Assembly: GCA_964476625.1 (NCBI GenBank)
Contig: CAYZBJ010000001.1
Location: 90,976-154,975 of the forward strand
Direction: 5' to 3'
Length of the DNA: 64,000 bases
Origin: JAMLIN01 sp964476625
GTDB lineage: Bacteria > Pseudomonadota > Gammaproteobacteria > Burkholderiales > Burkholderiaceae_E
This document shows positions 25,892 through 34,355 of this stretch, one piece after another (positions within the stretch are counted from its first letter, which is position 1; each line of letters opens with the position of its first letter). Below the pieces are notes generated by a model, which searched no databases, was not told the DNA's origin, and saw only the letters and a list, made by a program, of their open reading frames with translations. The translations under genes were made by a program, and so were the position numbers.

Positions 25892-27091
25892 ATGTCGAAC
25901 CCACCGGACCATCCTGCGCTCGGCCTGGTAGCCAGCACCGTGGTTCATTCGGCCGGCCACGACCCGGATTCGCTCTGGCGTGCCGCGATCGAAGGTCGCA
26001 CGGGCCTGCGCCGCAACGACCTCGACTGGTGCTCGCTCGACACCTGGCTCGGCAGGGTGCCCGAGGTCGAGGATGCGGTGCTGCCACCGACCCTGGCGCA
26101 ATGGGATTGCCGCAATCATCGCCTCGCGTGGATGGCGCTGCGCGATCCGGCCTTTTTGCAGTCGATCGAGGCCACCATCGCTCGCTACGGGGCCGACCGC
26201 GTGGGGCTGCTGCTGGGCACCAGCACGTCCGGCATCCGAAGCACCGAAGAGGCCTATGCGCACCGCCGTGTCGAAGGCGAGTGGCCACCCGGGTTCGCCT
26301 GGCGACGCAGCCACTCGGCCGACAGCATGGCGCGTTTCGCGGCCGAGGTACTCGGCCTGCGCGGGCCGCTGACAGTGCTCACGACCGCCTGCTCATCGAG
26401 CGCCAAGGTCTTCCTCGCGGCCAGGCGCTGGATCGGCGCCGGCGTGGTGGATGCCGCGGTGGTCGGTGGCGCCGACAGCCTGTGCCTGTCGACATTGCAC
26501 GGCTTCGATGCGCTCCAGTTGTTGTCGGACGATGTCTGCCGTCCCTTCGACACCGCACGTCGCGGCATCTCCATCGGCGAGGCCGCCGGCTTCGTCCTGC
26601 TCGCGCGCGAACCCGCGGCAGTGAGCCTGGTGGGCGGTGGCGAATCGAGCGACGCCTATCACATGTCGGCGCCCCACCCCGAGGGTCGCGGCGCCCAGGA
26701 CGCCATGCGGGCAGCCCTGGACGCATCGGGCCTGGCGCCGAAGGACATCGGATACGTCAATACCCACGGCACGGCAACGCCGGCCAACGACCGCGCCGAG
26801 GCCATTGCGCTGGCCAGCCTGTTCGGCCCGCACGGGGTTCCGGTGTCCTCGACCAAGGGCATCACCGGACACACGCTCGGCGCCTGTGGCGTGGTCGACG
26901 CCGTCATCACCGCCAAGGCGCTGGAACATGGGCTCCTGCCACCGTCGGCCATGCTCCTGGAGCCGGATCCGAGTCTGCCGGTCGATGTCGTGCGCGAAGC
27001 CCGCGCCGCGCCAGGCATGCGGCATGCGATGAGCAACAACTTCGGCTTCGGCGGGAGCAATTGCTCGCTCGTCTTCCGGCGGGCCGACTGA
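25892..27091 (+). CDS. Beta-ketoacyl-ACP synthase (KAS II/ApeO-like)
   Basis: 399 aa. All catalytic residues are present: Cys167 in TTACSSS, His292 in NTHGTATPAND, Lys322 and His327 in TKGITGHTLG. The C-terminal SNNFGFGGSNCSLVF is the conserved glycine-rich ending. It condenses malonyl-ACP with the growing chain. It is followed after one base by a catalytically incomplete ketosynthase-like protein, the usual heterodimer partner in aryl-polyene and other type II polyketide systems. Confidence 0.92.
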   Translation: MSNPPDHPALGLVASTVVHSAGHDPDSLWRAAIEGRTGLRRNDLDWCSLDTWLGRVPEVEDAVLPPTLAQWDCRNHRLAWMALRDPAFLQSIEATIARYGADRVGLLLGTSTSGIRSTEEAYAHRRVEGEWPPGFAWRRSHSADSMARFAAEVLGLRGPLTVLTTACSSSAKVFLAARRWIGAGVVDAAVVGGADSLCLSTLHGFDALQLLSDDVCRPFDTARRGISIGEAAGFVLLAREPAAVSLVGGGESSDAYHMSAPHPEGRGAQDAMRAALDASGLAPKDIGYVNTHGTATPANDRAEAIALASLFGPHGVPVSSTKGITGHTLGACGVVDAVITAKALEHGLLPPSAMLLEPDPSLPVDVVREARAAPGMRHAMSNNFGFGGSNCSLVFRRAD

Positions 27092-27092
27092 G

Positions 27093-27911
27093 ATGACCGC
27101 CTTGCGCTTTGGCCTGTACACCGCGGGGCTCCTCGCCCCGGGGCTGGACACCCTGGCGGCGCTGCGCACCGCAATCCGCGAAGGCGCGCCGCCAGGCAGC
27201 GCCACACCGGCGCCCCTGCCTGCGCCGGCCGGGTTGCCGGCCAACGAACGCCGCCGCGCCAGCCAGGCCGTGCGGCTCGTCCTTGCCTGCGTCGAACGCG
27301 CGCTCGTCGGCAGTCCGTTCGCCGCACAGGAACTGCGCACGATATGCGCGACCGACGAGGGGACTGGCGAGATCTGTCTCCAGATGCTCGAATCGCTCGC
27401 TACCGATCGCCAGGTTTCACCCCTCGCCTTCCCGAACTCGGTGCAGAACGCACCATCCGGAAACCTCTCGATCGCGCATGGCAATCGCGAGCCGGGGACC
27501 GTCGTCAGCTTCGGGATCGAGAGCTTCGCCAGCGGGCTCCTGTGCGCCGTGGTCGATGCCACCGTCGACCATCGACCGGTACTGCTGGTGTCCTACGATC
27601 CGGCCATGCCCGAACCGCTCACCGAGCCGCTGCCGGTCGTCCAGCCCACGGCATGCGCCTGGATCCTGGCGGTCGACGACATCGTGGCCGACATGGCGCC
27701 GCTGGCGCACTTCGAACTGAGCCTGGTCGACCCTGGCGAAGCACCCGCCAGCCCCCTGCCGGCGTGGCTGCCGGCGCAGTGGTCCGCCCACAACAGCGCC
27801 CGCGCCATTGCGGCATTGGGCATGATCGAAGCCCCGCCCACGACCCGATTCCACCTGCCCCTGGGCAAGCGGACACTGGTGCTGCGTCGCATTGCCGGAG
27901 CCGGGGCATGA
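27093..27911 (+). CDS. Ketosynthase-like partner (chain-length-factor type)
   Basis: 272 aa, about two-thirds of a full ketosynthase, matching the short KS-like domain family (PF13723) found beside aryl-polyene ketosynthases. At the position of the active-site Cys the sequence reads GTVVSFGIESFASGLLCA near residues 130-147, with no TACSS nucleophile. FPNSVQNAPSGNLSIAHG near residues 112-129 is a typical segment. It likely pairs with the upstream KS and sets chain length. ATGA overlap with the downstream dehydratase. Confidence 0.8.
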   Translation: MTALRFGLYTAGLLAPGLDTLAALRTAIREGAPPGSATPAPLPAPAGLPANERRRASQAVRLVLACVERALVGSPFAAQELRTICATDEGTGEICLQMLESLATDRQVSPLAFPNSVQNAPSGNLSIAHGNREPGTVVSFGIESFASGLLCAVVDATVDHRPVLLVSYDPAMPEPLTEPLPVVQPTACAWILAVDDIVADMAPLAHFELSLVDPGEAPASPLPAWLPAQWSAHNSARAIAALGMIEAPPTTRFHLPLGKRTLVLRRIAGAGA

Positions 27912-28342
27912 GGCTCGATCATGCCGCGATCGCGCAACGCGTACCGCATGCCGGCACGATGTGCCTGCTCGATTCGGTCCTCGACTGGGACAGCCGGATC
28001 ATCGAATGCGAAGCCACCGAGCCCGGCCCCGCGCATCCGCTCGCACGCGAGGGCCGGCTGCCGGCGATCGCCGCCGCCGAGTACGCGGCCCAGGCAACCG
28101 CCGTGCATGGCGCACTGCTCGATGGGGTCGACGAAGCCAGGCCAGGCATGCTGGCCAAGCTCAGCGGGCTGGAACTCGGCGCCGACCCGGTACCGCTCGA
28201 TGGCGGAAGGCTGGCGATCCACTGTGAACTGCTCGGCCGGACCGATGCAGGCAGCCAGTACAGCTTCCTCGTCTGCAACGCGCGCGGGCTGCTGGCCAGC
28301 GGCCGACTGATCGTCGCCACCCAATCGGAGCCCGCGCCATGA
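27908..28342 (+). CDS. 3-hydroxyacyl-ACP dehydratase (ApeP-like)
   Basis: 144 aa hot-dog protein. The RVPHAGTMCLLDSVLDW segment near residues 11-27 is characteristic of ApeP-type dehydratases; the His of PHAG is the likely catalytic residue and EYAAQATAVHGAL near residues 61-73 is the central helix. It acts with the first dehydratase and the ketoreductase in each cycle. Overlaps both neighbours by 4 bases. Confidence 0.82.
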   Translation: MRLDHAAIAQRVPHAGTMCLLDSVLDWDSRIIECEATEPGPAHPLAREGRLPAIAAAEYAAQATAVHGALLDGVDEARPGMLAKLSGLELGADPVPLDGGRLAIHCELLGRTDAGSQYSFLVCNARGLLASGRLIVATQSEPAP

Positions 28343-29107
28343 GCGCCCGCCGCGGGCAAGACGCAACGCCACGGCGAGCGCTCGTCACCGGCGGCAGCGG
28401 CGAGATCGGCGCCGCGATCTGCCGCGTGCTGGCCACCACGGGCGCGCACGTGATCGTTCATGCCAATACCGGCGTCGACCGGGCCCGCGCCCTCGTCGAG
28501 GAAATCCGTTCGACCGGAGGCCGGGCCGAAGCGATCGCATTCGACATCGGCGACGACGCCCAAGTCGCCGCGGCGATTGCCACGGTGCTCGAGGCCGGAC
28601 CGATCCAGATCCTGGTCAACAACGCTGGCATGCACCGGGACGCGCTCATGGCCGGCATGGATGCAAGCGCCTGGCGCGACGTCATCGATACCAACCTGAA
28701 CGGTTTCTTCCGGGTAACCCAGCCCTNNNNNNNNNNCCCAGCCCTTGCTGCTGCCGATGGTGCGAACCCGCTGGGGCCGGATCGTCAACATCGGTTCAAT
28801 TGCCGGGCAAGCGGGCAATCGCGGCCAGGCCAACTACGCGGCGGCGAAGGCCGGACTGCAGGGGGCAAGCCGCGCGCTCGCGCTCGAACTCGCGGGGCGT
28901 GGCATCACGGTCAATGTCGTGGCGCCAGGCGTCATCGCGACCGGCATGGCCAATGACGCATTTCCGGACGAACGAATCAAGGCCATCGTACCGGCCGGCC
29001 GCGCTGGCCAGCCCGAGGAGGTCGCGGCGCTGGTTGCCTTCCTGGCATCCGGAGCGGCGGGCTACATCACCGGCCAGGTCATCGGCATCAACGGCGGAAT
29101 GTACTGA
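28339..29107 (+). CDS. 3-ketoacyl-ACP reductase (FabG-like), interrupted by an assembly gap
   Basis: SDR family. The cofactor loop TGGSGEIGAAI lies near residues 17-27, LVNNAGMH follows near residue 93, and after the gap come the catalytic Ser in IGSIAG and Tyr/Lys in YAAAKAG. The 10 N at 28727-28736 break the frame. The nine bases CCCAGCCCT occur immediately on both sides. Merging the copies and removing the N (19 bases) gives a 249-residue protein with TQPLLLPMVRTRWGRIVNIG, exactly the expected FabG sequence and length. The gene is therefore very probably intact in the organism. Its start overlaps the dehydratase stop. Confidence 0.9.
28727..28736. other. Run of 10 N: scaffold gap, probably false
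   Basis: Ten N with a 9-base direct repeat CCCAGCCCT touching both sides (28718-28726 and 28737-28745). That is what scaffolding of two overlapping contig ends leaves behind; the short overlap was not merged. Confidence 0.9.
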
Positions 29108-29108
29108 C

Positions 29109-29966
29109 ATGGGCTCGATGGACGAACTCGATTGCAAGCCCTCGTGGCATGGCGCCTGGATCGTGATTCCCGCCTACAACGAGGCGCGCACGATTCGCAA
29201 GCTGGCGCTTGGCGCCCTTGCGCATTGCCCGCGGGTGATCATCGTGGACGATGGTTCGCACGATGGCACGACGACCGAACTGCAGGACCTGCCCCTCGTC
29301 TTGCTGCGCCACGAGCACAATCGCGGCAAGGCCGCGAGCCTGCGTACCGCATTCGAACATGCGCTTGCCCAGGATGCCGACTGCGTCGTCACCCTCGACG
29401 GCGATGGCCAGCACGACCCCGCCGATACCGACTGCTTGCTGTCGACATGGCGCTCGCATCCCGAGCGCCTGGTCATCGGCTCGCGCCTCCATGACCGCTC
29501 CAATTTTCCGCGGGCCCGCTACAACGCCAACAAGTTCGCCTGCTTCTGGATCTCGTGGGCGGCCGGCCACGCAATAGCCGACTCCCAGTCGGGCTACCGA
29601 GTCTATCCGCGTGAAGTCATGCGCATCGCACTGGGCCCGCGAGTCCATGGCAACCGCTTCACCTTCGAGAGCGAAATCCTGATCGAAGCGGCGCACCAGG
29701 GACACGAGACGCTCGCCGTCGCGATTCCCGGCCACTATCCCGCCAACGCGCGGCCAAGCCATTTCAGGCCGGTGATCGACATCGCCAAGATCGTGCTCAT
29801 GGTTGCCGGCCGGCTGTTGCGCCAGGCGATGGCGCCGAAGGGCCTGTGGCGCAGCCTCGGCACGGCGCCGGTCCTGCCGGGGCGCCGAGACGACGACGCG
29901 GCGCCCTCCGCCCCGGGCCCCATGGCCAAGGCGGACAACGAGTCACTGGACGCCGCCGTGCGATGA
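29109..29966 (+). CDS. Family 2 glycosyltransferase
   Basis: 285 aa. The GT-A nucleotide-sugar fold is shown by WIVIPAYNEARTI near residues 17-29, IIVDDGSHDGT near residues 43-53 and the metal-binding D-x-D in TLDGDGQHDP near residues 95-104. The ADSQSGYRVYPRE segment is the acceptor-site region typical of dolichol-phosphate-mannose-synthase-like bacterial enzymes. The proline-rich C-terminal 35 residues look disordered. It probably glycosylates the polyene or its lipid acceptor. Ends in ATGA overlap with the ABC ATPase. Confidence 0.87.
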   Translation: MGSMDELDCKPSWHGAWIVIPAYNEARTIRKLALGALAHCPRVIIVDDGSHDGTTTELQDLPLVLLRHEHNRGKAASLRTAFEHALAQDADCVVTLDGDGQHDPADTDCLLSTWRSHPERLVIGSRLHDRSNFPRARYNANKFACFWISWAAGHAIADSQSGYRVYPREVMRIALGPRVHGNRFTFESEILIEAAHQGHETLAVAIPGHYPANARPSHFRPVIDIAKIVLMVAGRLLRQAMAPKGLWRSLGTAPVLPGRRDDDAAPSAPGPMAKADNESLDAAVR

Positions 29967-30706
29967 CTGGCGCCCGGGCGGTCCTGATCGAAGCCAATGG
30001 GCTCGTCTACCAGTACCCGAACAGTGCCGAGCCGGCCATCGCCGGTGTCGACCTGCGGCTCGTCGCCGGCGAGGCCGTCGGCCTGCTGGGACCGAACGGA
30101 GCCGGCAAGTCGACCCTCATCGACCTCCTGATCGGCCTGCGGCAGCCCTTGCACGGCCAGGTCCGCAAGGATGTCGACCCGGTGCCGAGCGTCGCCTGGG
30201 TGCCGCAGGAGTACGCGCTCTATCCGGCGCTCGAGTGCGGCGAGAACCTGCGCCTGTTCGCCGACATGCTCGATGTCGACCGGGCAGAAGCCGGGCGCCG
30301 GATCGAGTCCGCGATCCAGACCTGCCGCCTTGGCGAGTTCATCGACCGGCAGGCGAGGCACTGTTCCGGTGGTGTACGCCGACGCCTCAATCTCGCAATC
30401 GCGCTGCTCGCGAAGCCCGATGTCCTGCTGCTCGACGAACCCACCGTTGGCGTCGACCCGCAATCGCGGGCGTTCCTGCTCGATCGGGTGCGCGAACTCG
30501 TGGACGCCGGGACGGCGGTCCTCTATGCCAGCCACTACATGGAGGAAGTAAGCGCGGTCTGCTCGCGAATCCTGCTGCTCGACCATGGCAAGGTGCTGGC
30601 CAGCGGCGAGTTGGCGACCTTGCTGGCGGGCACTGCCGACGACGGACCACATGCCGATCTCGAAGCCCTGTTCATGCACTACACCAGGCGATCCCTGCGG
30701 GACTGA
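29963..30706 (+). CDS. ABC transporter ATP-binding protein
   Basis: 247 aa. Walker A GPNGAGKST near residues 46-54, Q-loop VPQEYALYP near residues 79-87, signature CSGGVRRRLNLAIALL (CSGG instead of the usual LSGG), Walker B VLLLDEPTVGVDP and the H-loop ASHYMEE are all present. The type matches ABC-2 drug, polysaccharide and lipid exporters. The permease follows 7 bp downstream. It lies at the end of the polyene cluster and, with the permease, is the best candidate for export of the product. Confidence 0.9.
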   Translation: MTGARAVLIEANGLVYQYPNSAEPAIAGVDLRLVAGEAVGLLGPNGAGKSTLIDLLIGLRQPLHGQVRKDVDPVPSVAWVPQEYALYPALECGENLRLFADMLDVDRAEAGRRIESAIQTCRLGEFIDRQARHCSGGVRRRLNLAIALLAKPDVLLLDEPTVGVDPQSRAFLLDRVRELVDAGTAVLYASHYMEEVSAVCSRILLLDHGKVLASGELATLLAGTADDGPHADLEALFMHYTRRSLRD

Positions 30707-30713
30707 CGACGCG

Positions 30714-31934
30714 ATGACCACGACGCGAGCCGCCCTGAGGATCCGCCAGCTGTACCGACTGGCCGCCAAGGAGTGGCGCCTGCTCGCCCGCAATCCGCAT
30801 GGGCTGGCGGTCCTGTTCTTCATGCCAGCGCTCTTCGTGCTGATCATGTCCCTGACCCTGAAGAATTCGCTGATCGATCGGCCTCCCCTGCCGACGACGG
30901 GCTGGTTCCTCGAGGATCCGAGCCCACCGGCGGCACAGTGGGTGCGGCAGTGGCAGGATCGACATTCCGGGCTGGCCTTCGACTCGGGCGCGGCGCTCGA
31001 ACAGGCGCTGGCCGCACGCGTGGTGGAAGCGGGCGTCCGGGTGAAGCCGGGCTGGCTCGGCGCCGATGGGCGGCCGCAGGCAGACAAGGTCGAGATCTGG
31101 CTCGGCAATCGAATCCAGCCGGCGGCAGCAGCGCGCCTGCGGGCCGAACTCAGTTATTCGATCGTGCGCGCGGGCATGCAGATGGCCGCCGCCGAAGCCG
31201 GCCCCTTTGCCACCGCGATGCTGGAGGACAGCGGGTCGGGAGAGCTGCTGGCGGGCAACGCCACGCCGACCGTGCGCTACCTCTACGAGATCCAATCCGG
31301 TCGCTCGATGACGGCGGTGCAGCAGAGCGTACCGGCCTGGCTGGTTTTCGGGATGTTCTTCGTGGTCATCCCGATCGCCGGCGTCCTGGTCCAGGAGCGC
31401 AACGACGGCACGCTCCTGCGACTGGCGACCTTCGGCGTGACGCCGGGCATCGCGCTGGCCGGCAAGTTCCTTGCCTTCGTCCTGTTGAACTGGATCCAGC
31501 TCGGCTTCATGCTCATGGTCGGTCGCTGGCTGGTTCCGCTGCTGGGCGGCGACTCACTCAGCCTCGATGTCCACCCCGGCTGGTTTTTCCTCATGATCGC
31601 TGCCACCAGTGCGGCGGCCGTCGGCCTCGCCCTCGCCATCGCCGCCTGGAGCGATACGTTCGAACATGCGGCCGCGCTCGGCGGCGGACTGAACGTGGTG
31701 CTTGGCGCGATCGCGGGCGTGATGGTGCCGCGCATGCTGATGCCACCGACGATGCAGACCTTGTCCGAGTGGTCCCCCATGGGATGGGCGCTCGACGGCT
31801 TGCAGGCGGTGTTCCTCGGCGATCCCGACATGGCAACGATCCTGCCCCGCGCGGCGCTGCTCGGCGGCTTCGCCATGGGCTGCCTCGCGATCGGCTGGTG
31901 GCCCTTGCGCCGAATCGGTCGCGCCGCGGGCTGA
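30714..31934 (+). CDS. ABC-2 type transporter permease
   Basis: 406 aa. One N-terminal membrane helix (GLAVLFFMPALFVLIMSLTL near residues 30-49) is followed by a large periplasmic domain (about residues 55-205). A C-terminal group of about five helices then starts at VPAWLVFGMFFVVIPIAGVL near residue 205. This is the ABC2_membrane_3 layout of YhiH/YadH-type exporters. The LVQERNDGTLLRLATFGVTP loop after it is typical. Last gene of the cluster. Confidence 0.88.
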   Translation: MTTTRAALRIRQLYRLAAKEWRLLARNPHGLAVLFFMPALFVLIMSLTLKNSLIDRPPLPTTGWFLEDPSPPAAQWVRQWQDRHSGLAFDSGAALEQALAARVVEAGVRVKPGWLGADGRPQADKVEIWLGNRIQPAAAARLRAELSYSIVRAGMQMAAAEAGPFATAMLEDSGSGELLAGNATPTVRYLYEIQSGRSMTAVQQSVPAWLVFGMFFVVIPIAGVLVQERNDGTLLRLATFGVTPGIALAGKFLAFVLLNWIQLGFMLMVGRWLVPLLGGDSLSLDVHPGWFFLMIAATSAAAVGLALAIAAWSDTFEHAAALGGGLNVVLGAIAGVMVPRMLMPPTMQTLSEWSPMGWALDGLQAVFLGDPDMATILPRAALLGGFAMGCLAIGWWPLRRIGRAAG

Positions 31935-31962
31935 GCGGATCGACCCGGGCAGGATGAATCGG

Positions 31963-31989
31963 GGAATATGGGGTCAGACTCCATTTTCC
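31963..31989. repeat. REP-like imperfect palindrome of the GGGGTCAGACTCC type
   Basis: GGAATATGGGGT, then CAG, then ACTCCATTTTCC: the two 12-base arms pair with two mismatches. Sequences of this kind (a GGGGTCAGA core flanked by A/T-rich ends) recur as dispersed repeats in proteobacterial genomes, often with IS200-like REP-associated transposases; no transposase is seen here. It sits between convergent genes, 29 bp after the exporter permease, and may also end transcription of the cluster. Confidence 0.6.
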
Positions 31990-32041
31990 GGCGCTGCCCG
32001 CGTCGCGCCGCCCTGTTGTCCTGCGTTCGAAGCCGACGTCG

Positions 32042-33073
32042 TCAGGAAAGCGAAATGCCGATCCTGTGGCAGCTGTTGCGTGCACTTTCCAAGGGCTGGC
32101 GTTCACCCGCCGTGTCGGTGGCCCGGACGATGAGCGAGGTGGCACCGGCGATCCGGTCGCGCGCGATACGCAGCTCGAACTTCTGCCAGGCGTGGCCACG
32201 CCGTGGTTCGAGCTCGGCATCGATCCAGCTCGCGCCCTCGTCGAAACTGATCTCGACCCGGGCGATACCCCGCGCGGCCCAGGTCCGGCCCCAGACATGG
32301 ACCGGATCACCGTTGACGACGGCGCGATCGGCCGGCGCAACGATCACCGCATCGGGTGGCGCCTCCCAGACCGGCAGTCGCTCGGCCTGCCCGCCATCGG
32401 CCCGCGGCGGTCCGGGATCGTTGTAGACGCGGGTCGTCGTAATGGCCGGCGAGCGCCGGTCGGCCACATGCAGGCGACAGAGCCACTTCACCGAGTTGGT
32501 GCCGTAGAAGCCGGGCACGAGCAGGCGCAGCGGAAAGCCGTGCGCGGCCGGCAAGGGCTCGCCGTTCATCTCCCAGGCGAGCAGCACGTCGCCGGCGGCG
32601 ATGCGCGCGAGCGGCACGTCCTTGATGTAGGCATCGGCGCTCCAGTCGGCATAGCTGCCGTGGTCGGGGCCGTAGGCCCAGACGAAGCTCGCCGCCAGAT
32701 CGACGTCGACTGCCTCGAGCACCTCGCGCAGGTCGGCGCCCGCCCAGACCGCGTTGGATGCGTTATGGGTGTTGATGGTGGGATTGTCGGGGAACCCGGC
32801 GCACTTCAGGAAAGTCTCGACCTCACATCGACGGAACCGCTTCAGGTCGTCGAAGGCGAGCCGCAGCGGACGGCGCACCATTCCGTCGACACACAGGCGC
32901 CAGTCGGCGAGCGCGATGCGCGGCACCCCGAAGTGGGCGAGCACGAAGTGATCCGCATTGGACGTGACCGGGTCGACCAGCGCATGGATCGGTACGCGGT
33001 GCCGGAAGGTGGTGTCCGGCACCATCGCCAGCGCGGGGCGCCAGGATTCGTCATCGTGGTGTGTGTCGCCCAT
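32042..33073 (-). CDS. Sulfite-oxidase-type molybdopterin oxidoreductase
   Basis: 343 aa. The Mo-binding domain shows RVPIHALVDPVTSNADHFVLAHFGVP, WRLCVDGMV and the likely Mo-coordinating cysteine in FLKCAGFPDNP near residue 91. PLPAAHGFPLRLLVPGFYGTNSVKWL near residues 198-223 is the SUOX-fold signature, and a Mo-co dimerisation domain follows (WEAPPDAVIVAPAD, HVWGRTWAARGIARVEISFD). It has no signal peptide and no heme domain. The usual ECAGN around the cysteine reads KCAGF here. Substrate and electron acceptor unknown. The ATG at 33073 was chosen because homologous similarity begins there; a longer frame exists upstream. Confidence 0.83.
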   Translation of the reverse strand: MGDTHHDDESWRPALAMVPDTTFRHRVPIHALVDPVTSNADHFVLAHFGVPRIALADWRLCVDGMVRRPLRLAFDDLKRFRRCEVETFLKCAGFPDNPTINTHNASNAVWAGADLREVLEAVDVDLAASFVWAYGPDHGSYADWSADAYIKDVPLARIAAGDVLLAWEMNGEPLPAAHGFPLRLLVPGFYGTNSVKWLCRLHVADRRSPAITTTRVYNDPGPPRADGGQAERLPVWEAPPDAVIVAPADRAVVNGDPVHVWGRTWAARGIARVEISFDEGASWIDAELEPRRGHAWQKFELRIARDRIAGATSLIVRATDTAGERQPLESARNSCHRIGISLS

Positions 33074-33155
33074 GTCGGCCTGCCTTTCGCGGATTGCCCG
33101 ACTGAAATCGTGTTCGAAGCCTACCCATTTCCTCCATTTCCTCGCCGGGTGGCGT

Positions 33156-34331
33156 TCACCGCGGCTGGCGCACGCCCCATGCGATGCCCAGCAGTCCCAG
33201 CACCGGGCCAGGCGCCAGCAGCCAAGCGACCTGGTCACCGAGCACGGGATGCAGCGAAGTGGCCAGCGCGATCGAGCAGACCGTGATCGCGAAGCCGATG
33301 CTGTTCTGGATCGCGAGTGCACCGCCCACGACCTCCGGCGGGCAGGCGCGCGCCGACATGCTGGAGAACTGGGGTGAATCGGCCACCACCGCGATGCCCC
33401 AGGCGAGCAACACCGCCATCTTCAGCGGGAAGCCGACACCGTCGAGGAAGGGATAGAGGAGGCAGATCGCGCCAGAGACCGCGAGCGCGACGGTGGCGAC
33501 GAAGCGGCTGCCCCGGCCGATGCTCAGCCACCCGCCCCCGATGCAGCCGAACGCGCCGATGCCGATCACTGCGAAGGCCAGCAACGCGACCTGCGAGGTC
33601 GACAAGGCGATGGCGTCGGCCGCGGCAGCGTCGACGACCAGCCAGGGCACGAGCGCCCAGAACGCATACAGCTCCCACATGTGCCCGAAGTAGCCGAAGG
33701 CGGCTGAACGGAACTGCGGGAAGCGGAAGGCCCGCAGGCCGCCGCCGAGCAGGCTGCCGGCCCGGGGCTTGCCGGCGGGCTTCAGGTAGGGACCGTCGCC
33801 GAGCGCATGGATCGCCAGGCCGCCGGCCAGGGCCAGCAGCGAAGACGCGAGGATCACCGACTGCCAAGGCAGGGTCCCGAATGAAGCGCGCAGGCCATAG
33901 GGCAAGGCGGTGCCCAAGGTCAGCATGCCGACGAGCAGGCCCAGCGCATTGCCGGTATCGCCCCGCGTCCAGGTGATCACCAGCTTCATGCCGAGTGGGT
34001 AGATGCCGGCGAGACAGCAGCCGACCACGAAGCGCCAGGCGATCGCCTGCGCCATGCCGTCGGCGAGCAGGGCGAAGCCGGCGTTGGCCGCCGCGCCAAC
34101 CACGCTGGCGACGAGGAAGATCCGGCTGGCCGGGAAACGGTCGGCCAGGCCACTGACCGCGAGCACCAGGGTACCGGTGATGAAGCCGAGCTGGACGGCG
34201 CTGGTCAGCCAGCCGATACCGGCCGTACCGACGCCCCAGATCGCCTGCAGTTCGTCGGCCGCGCTGTTGGCGCTGAACCAGAGCGATGTGCACAGCAGTT
34301 CGGCGACAACGATGACGGCCAGTGGCCTCAT
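33156..34331 (-). CDS. MFS transporter
   Basis: 391 aa with about 12 hydrophobic segments. The loop between helices 2 and 3 reads SGLADRFPASRIF, the weak form of the MFS motif A (G-x3-D-R). LLCTSLWFSANSAADELQ at the N terminus is typical of a bacterial branch with unknown substrates, often found beside oxidoreductases. It follows the downstream degradation operon on the same strand but is separated from the acyl-CoA ligase by only 24 bp, so it may be its last transporter gene. Confidence 0.85.
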   Translation of the reverse strand: MRPLAVIVVAELLCTSLWFSANSAADELQAIWGVGTAGIGWLTSAVQLGFITGTLVLAVSGLADRFPASRIFLVASVVGAAANAGFALLADGMAQAIAWRFVVGCCLAGIYPLGMKLVITWTRGDTGNALGLLVGMLTLGTALPYGLRASFGTLPWQSVILASSLLALAGGLAIHALGDGPYLKPAGKPRAGSLLGGGLRAFRFPQFRSAAFGYFGHMWELYAFWALVPWLVVDAAAADAIALSTSQVALLAFAVIGIGAFGCIGGGWLSIGRGSRFVATVALAVSGAICLLYPFLDGVGFPLKMAVLLAWGIAVVADSPQFSSMSARACPPEVVGGALAIQNSIGFAITVCSIALATSLHPVLGDQVAWLLAPGPVLGLLGIAWGVRQPR

Positions 34332-34355
34332 GGGCGACGGTGTCGGGGGGCTGGT

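Noticed and set aside
28339..28956. Continuous reading through the N run as one 205-aa protein.
   Set aside because: After the N run the frame is wrong; the correct SDR sequence continues in the frame starting at 28745. The 9-base duplication explains it.
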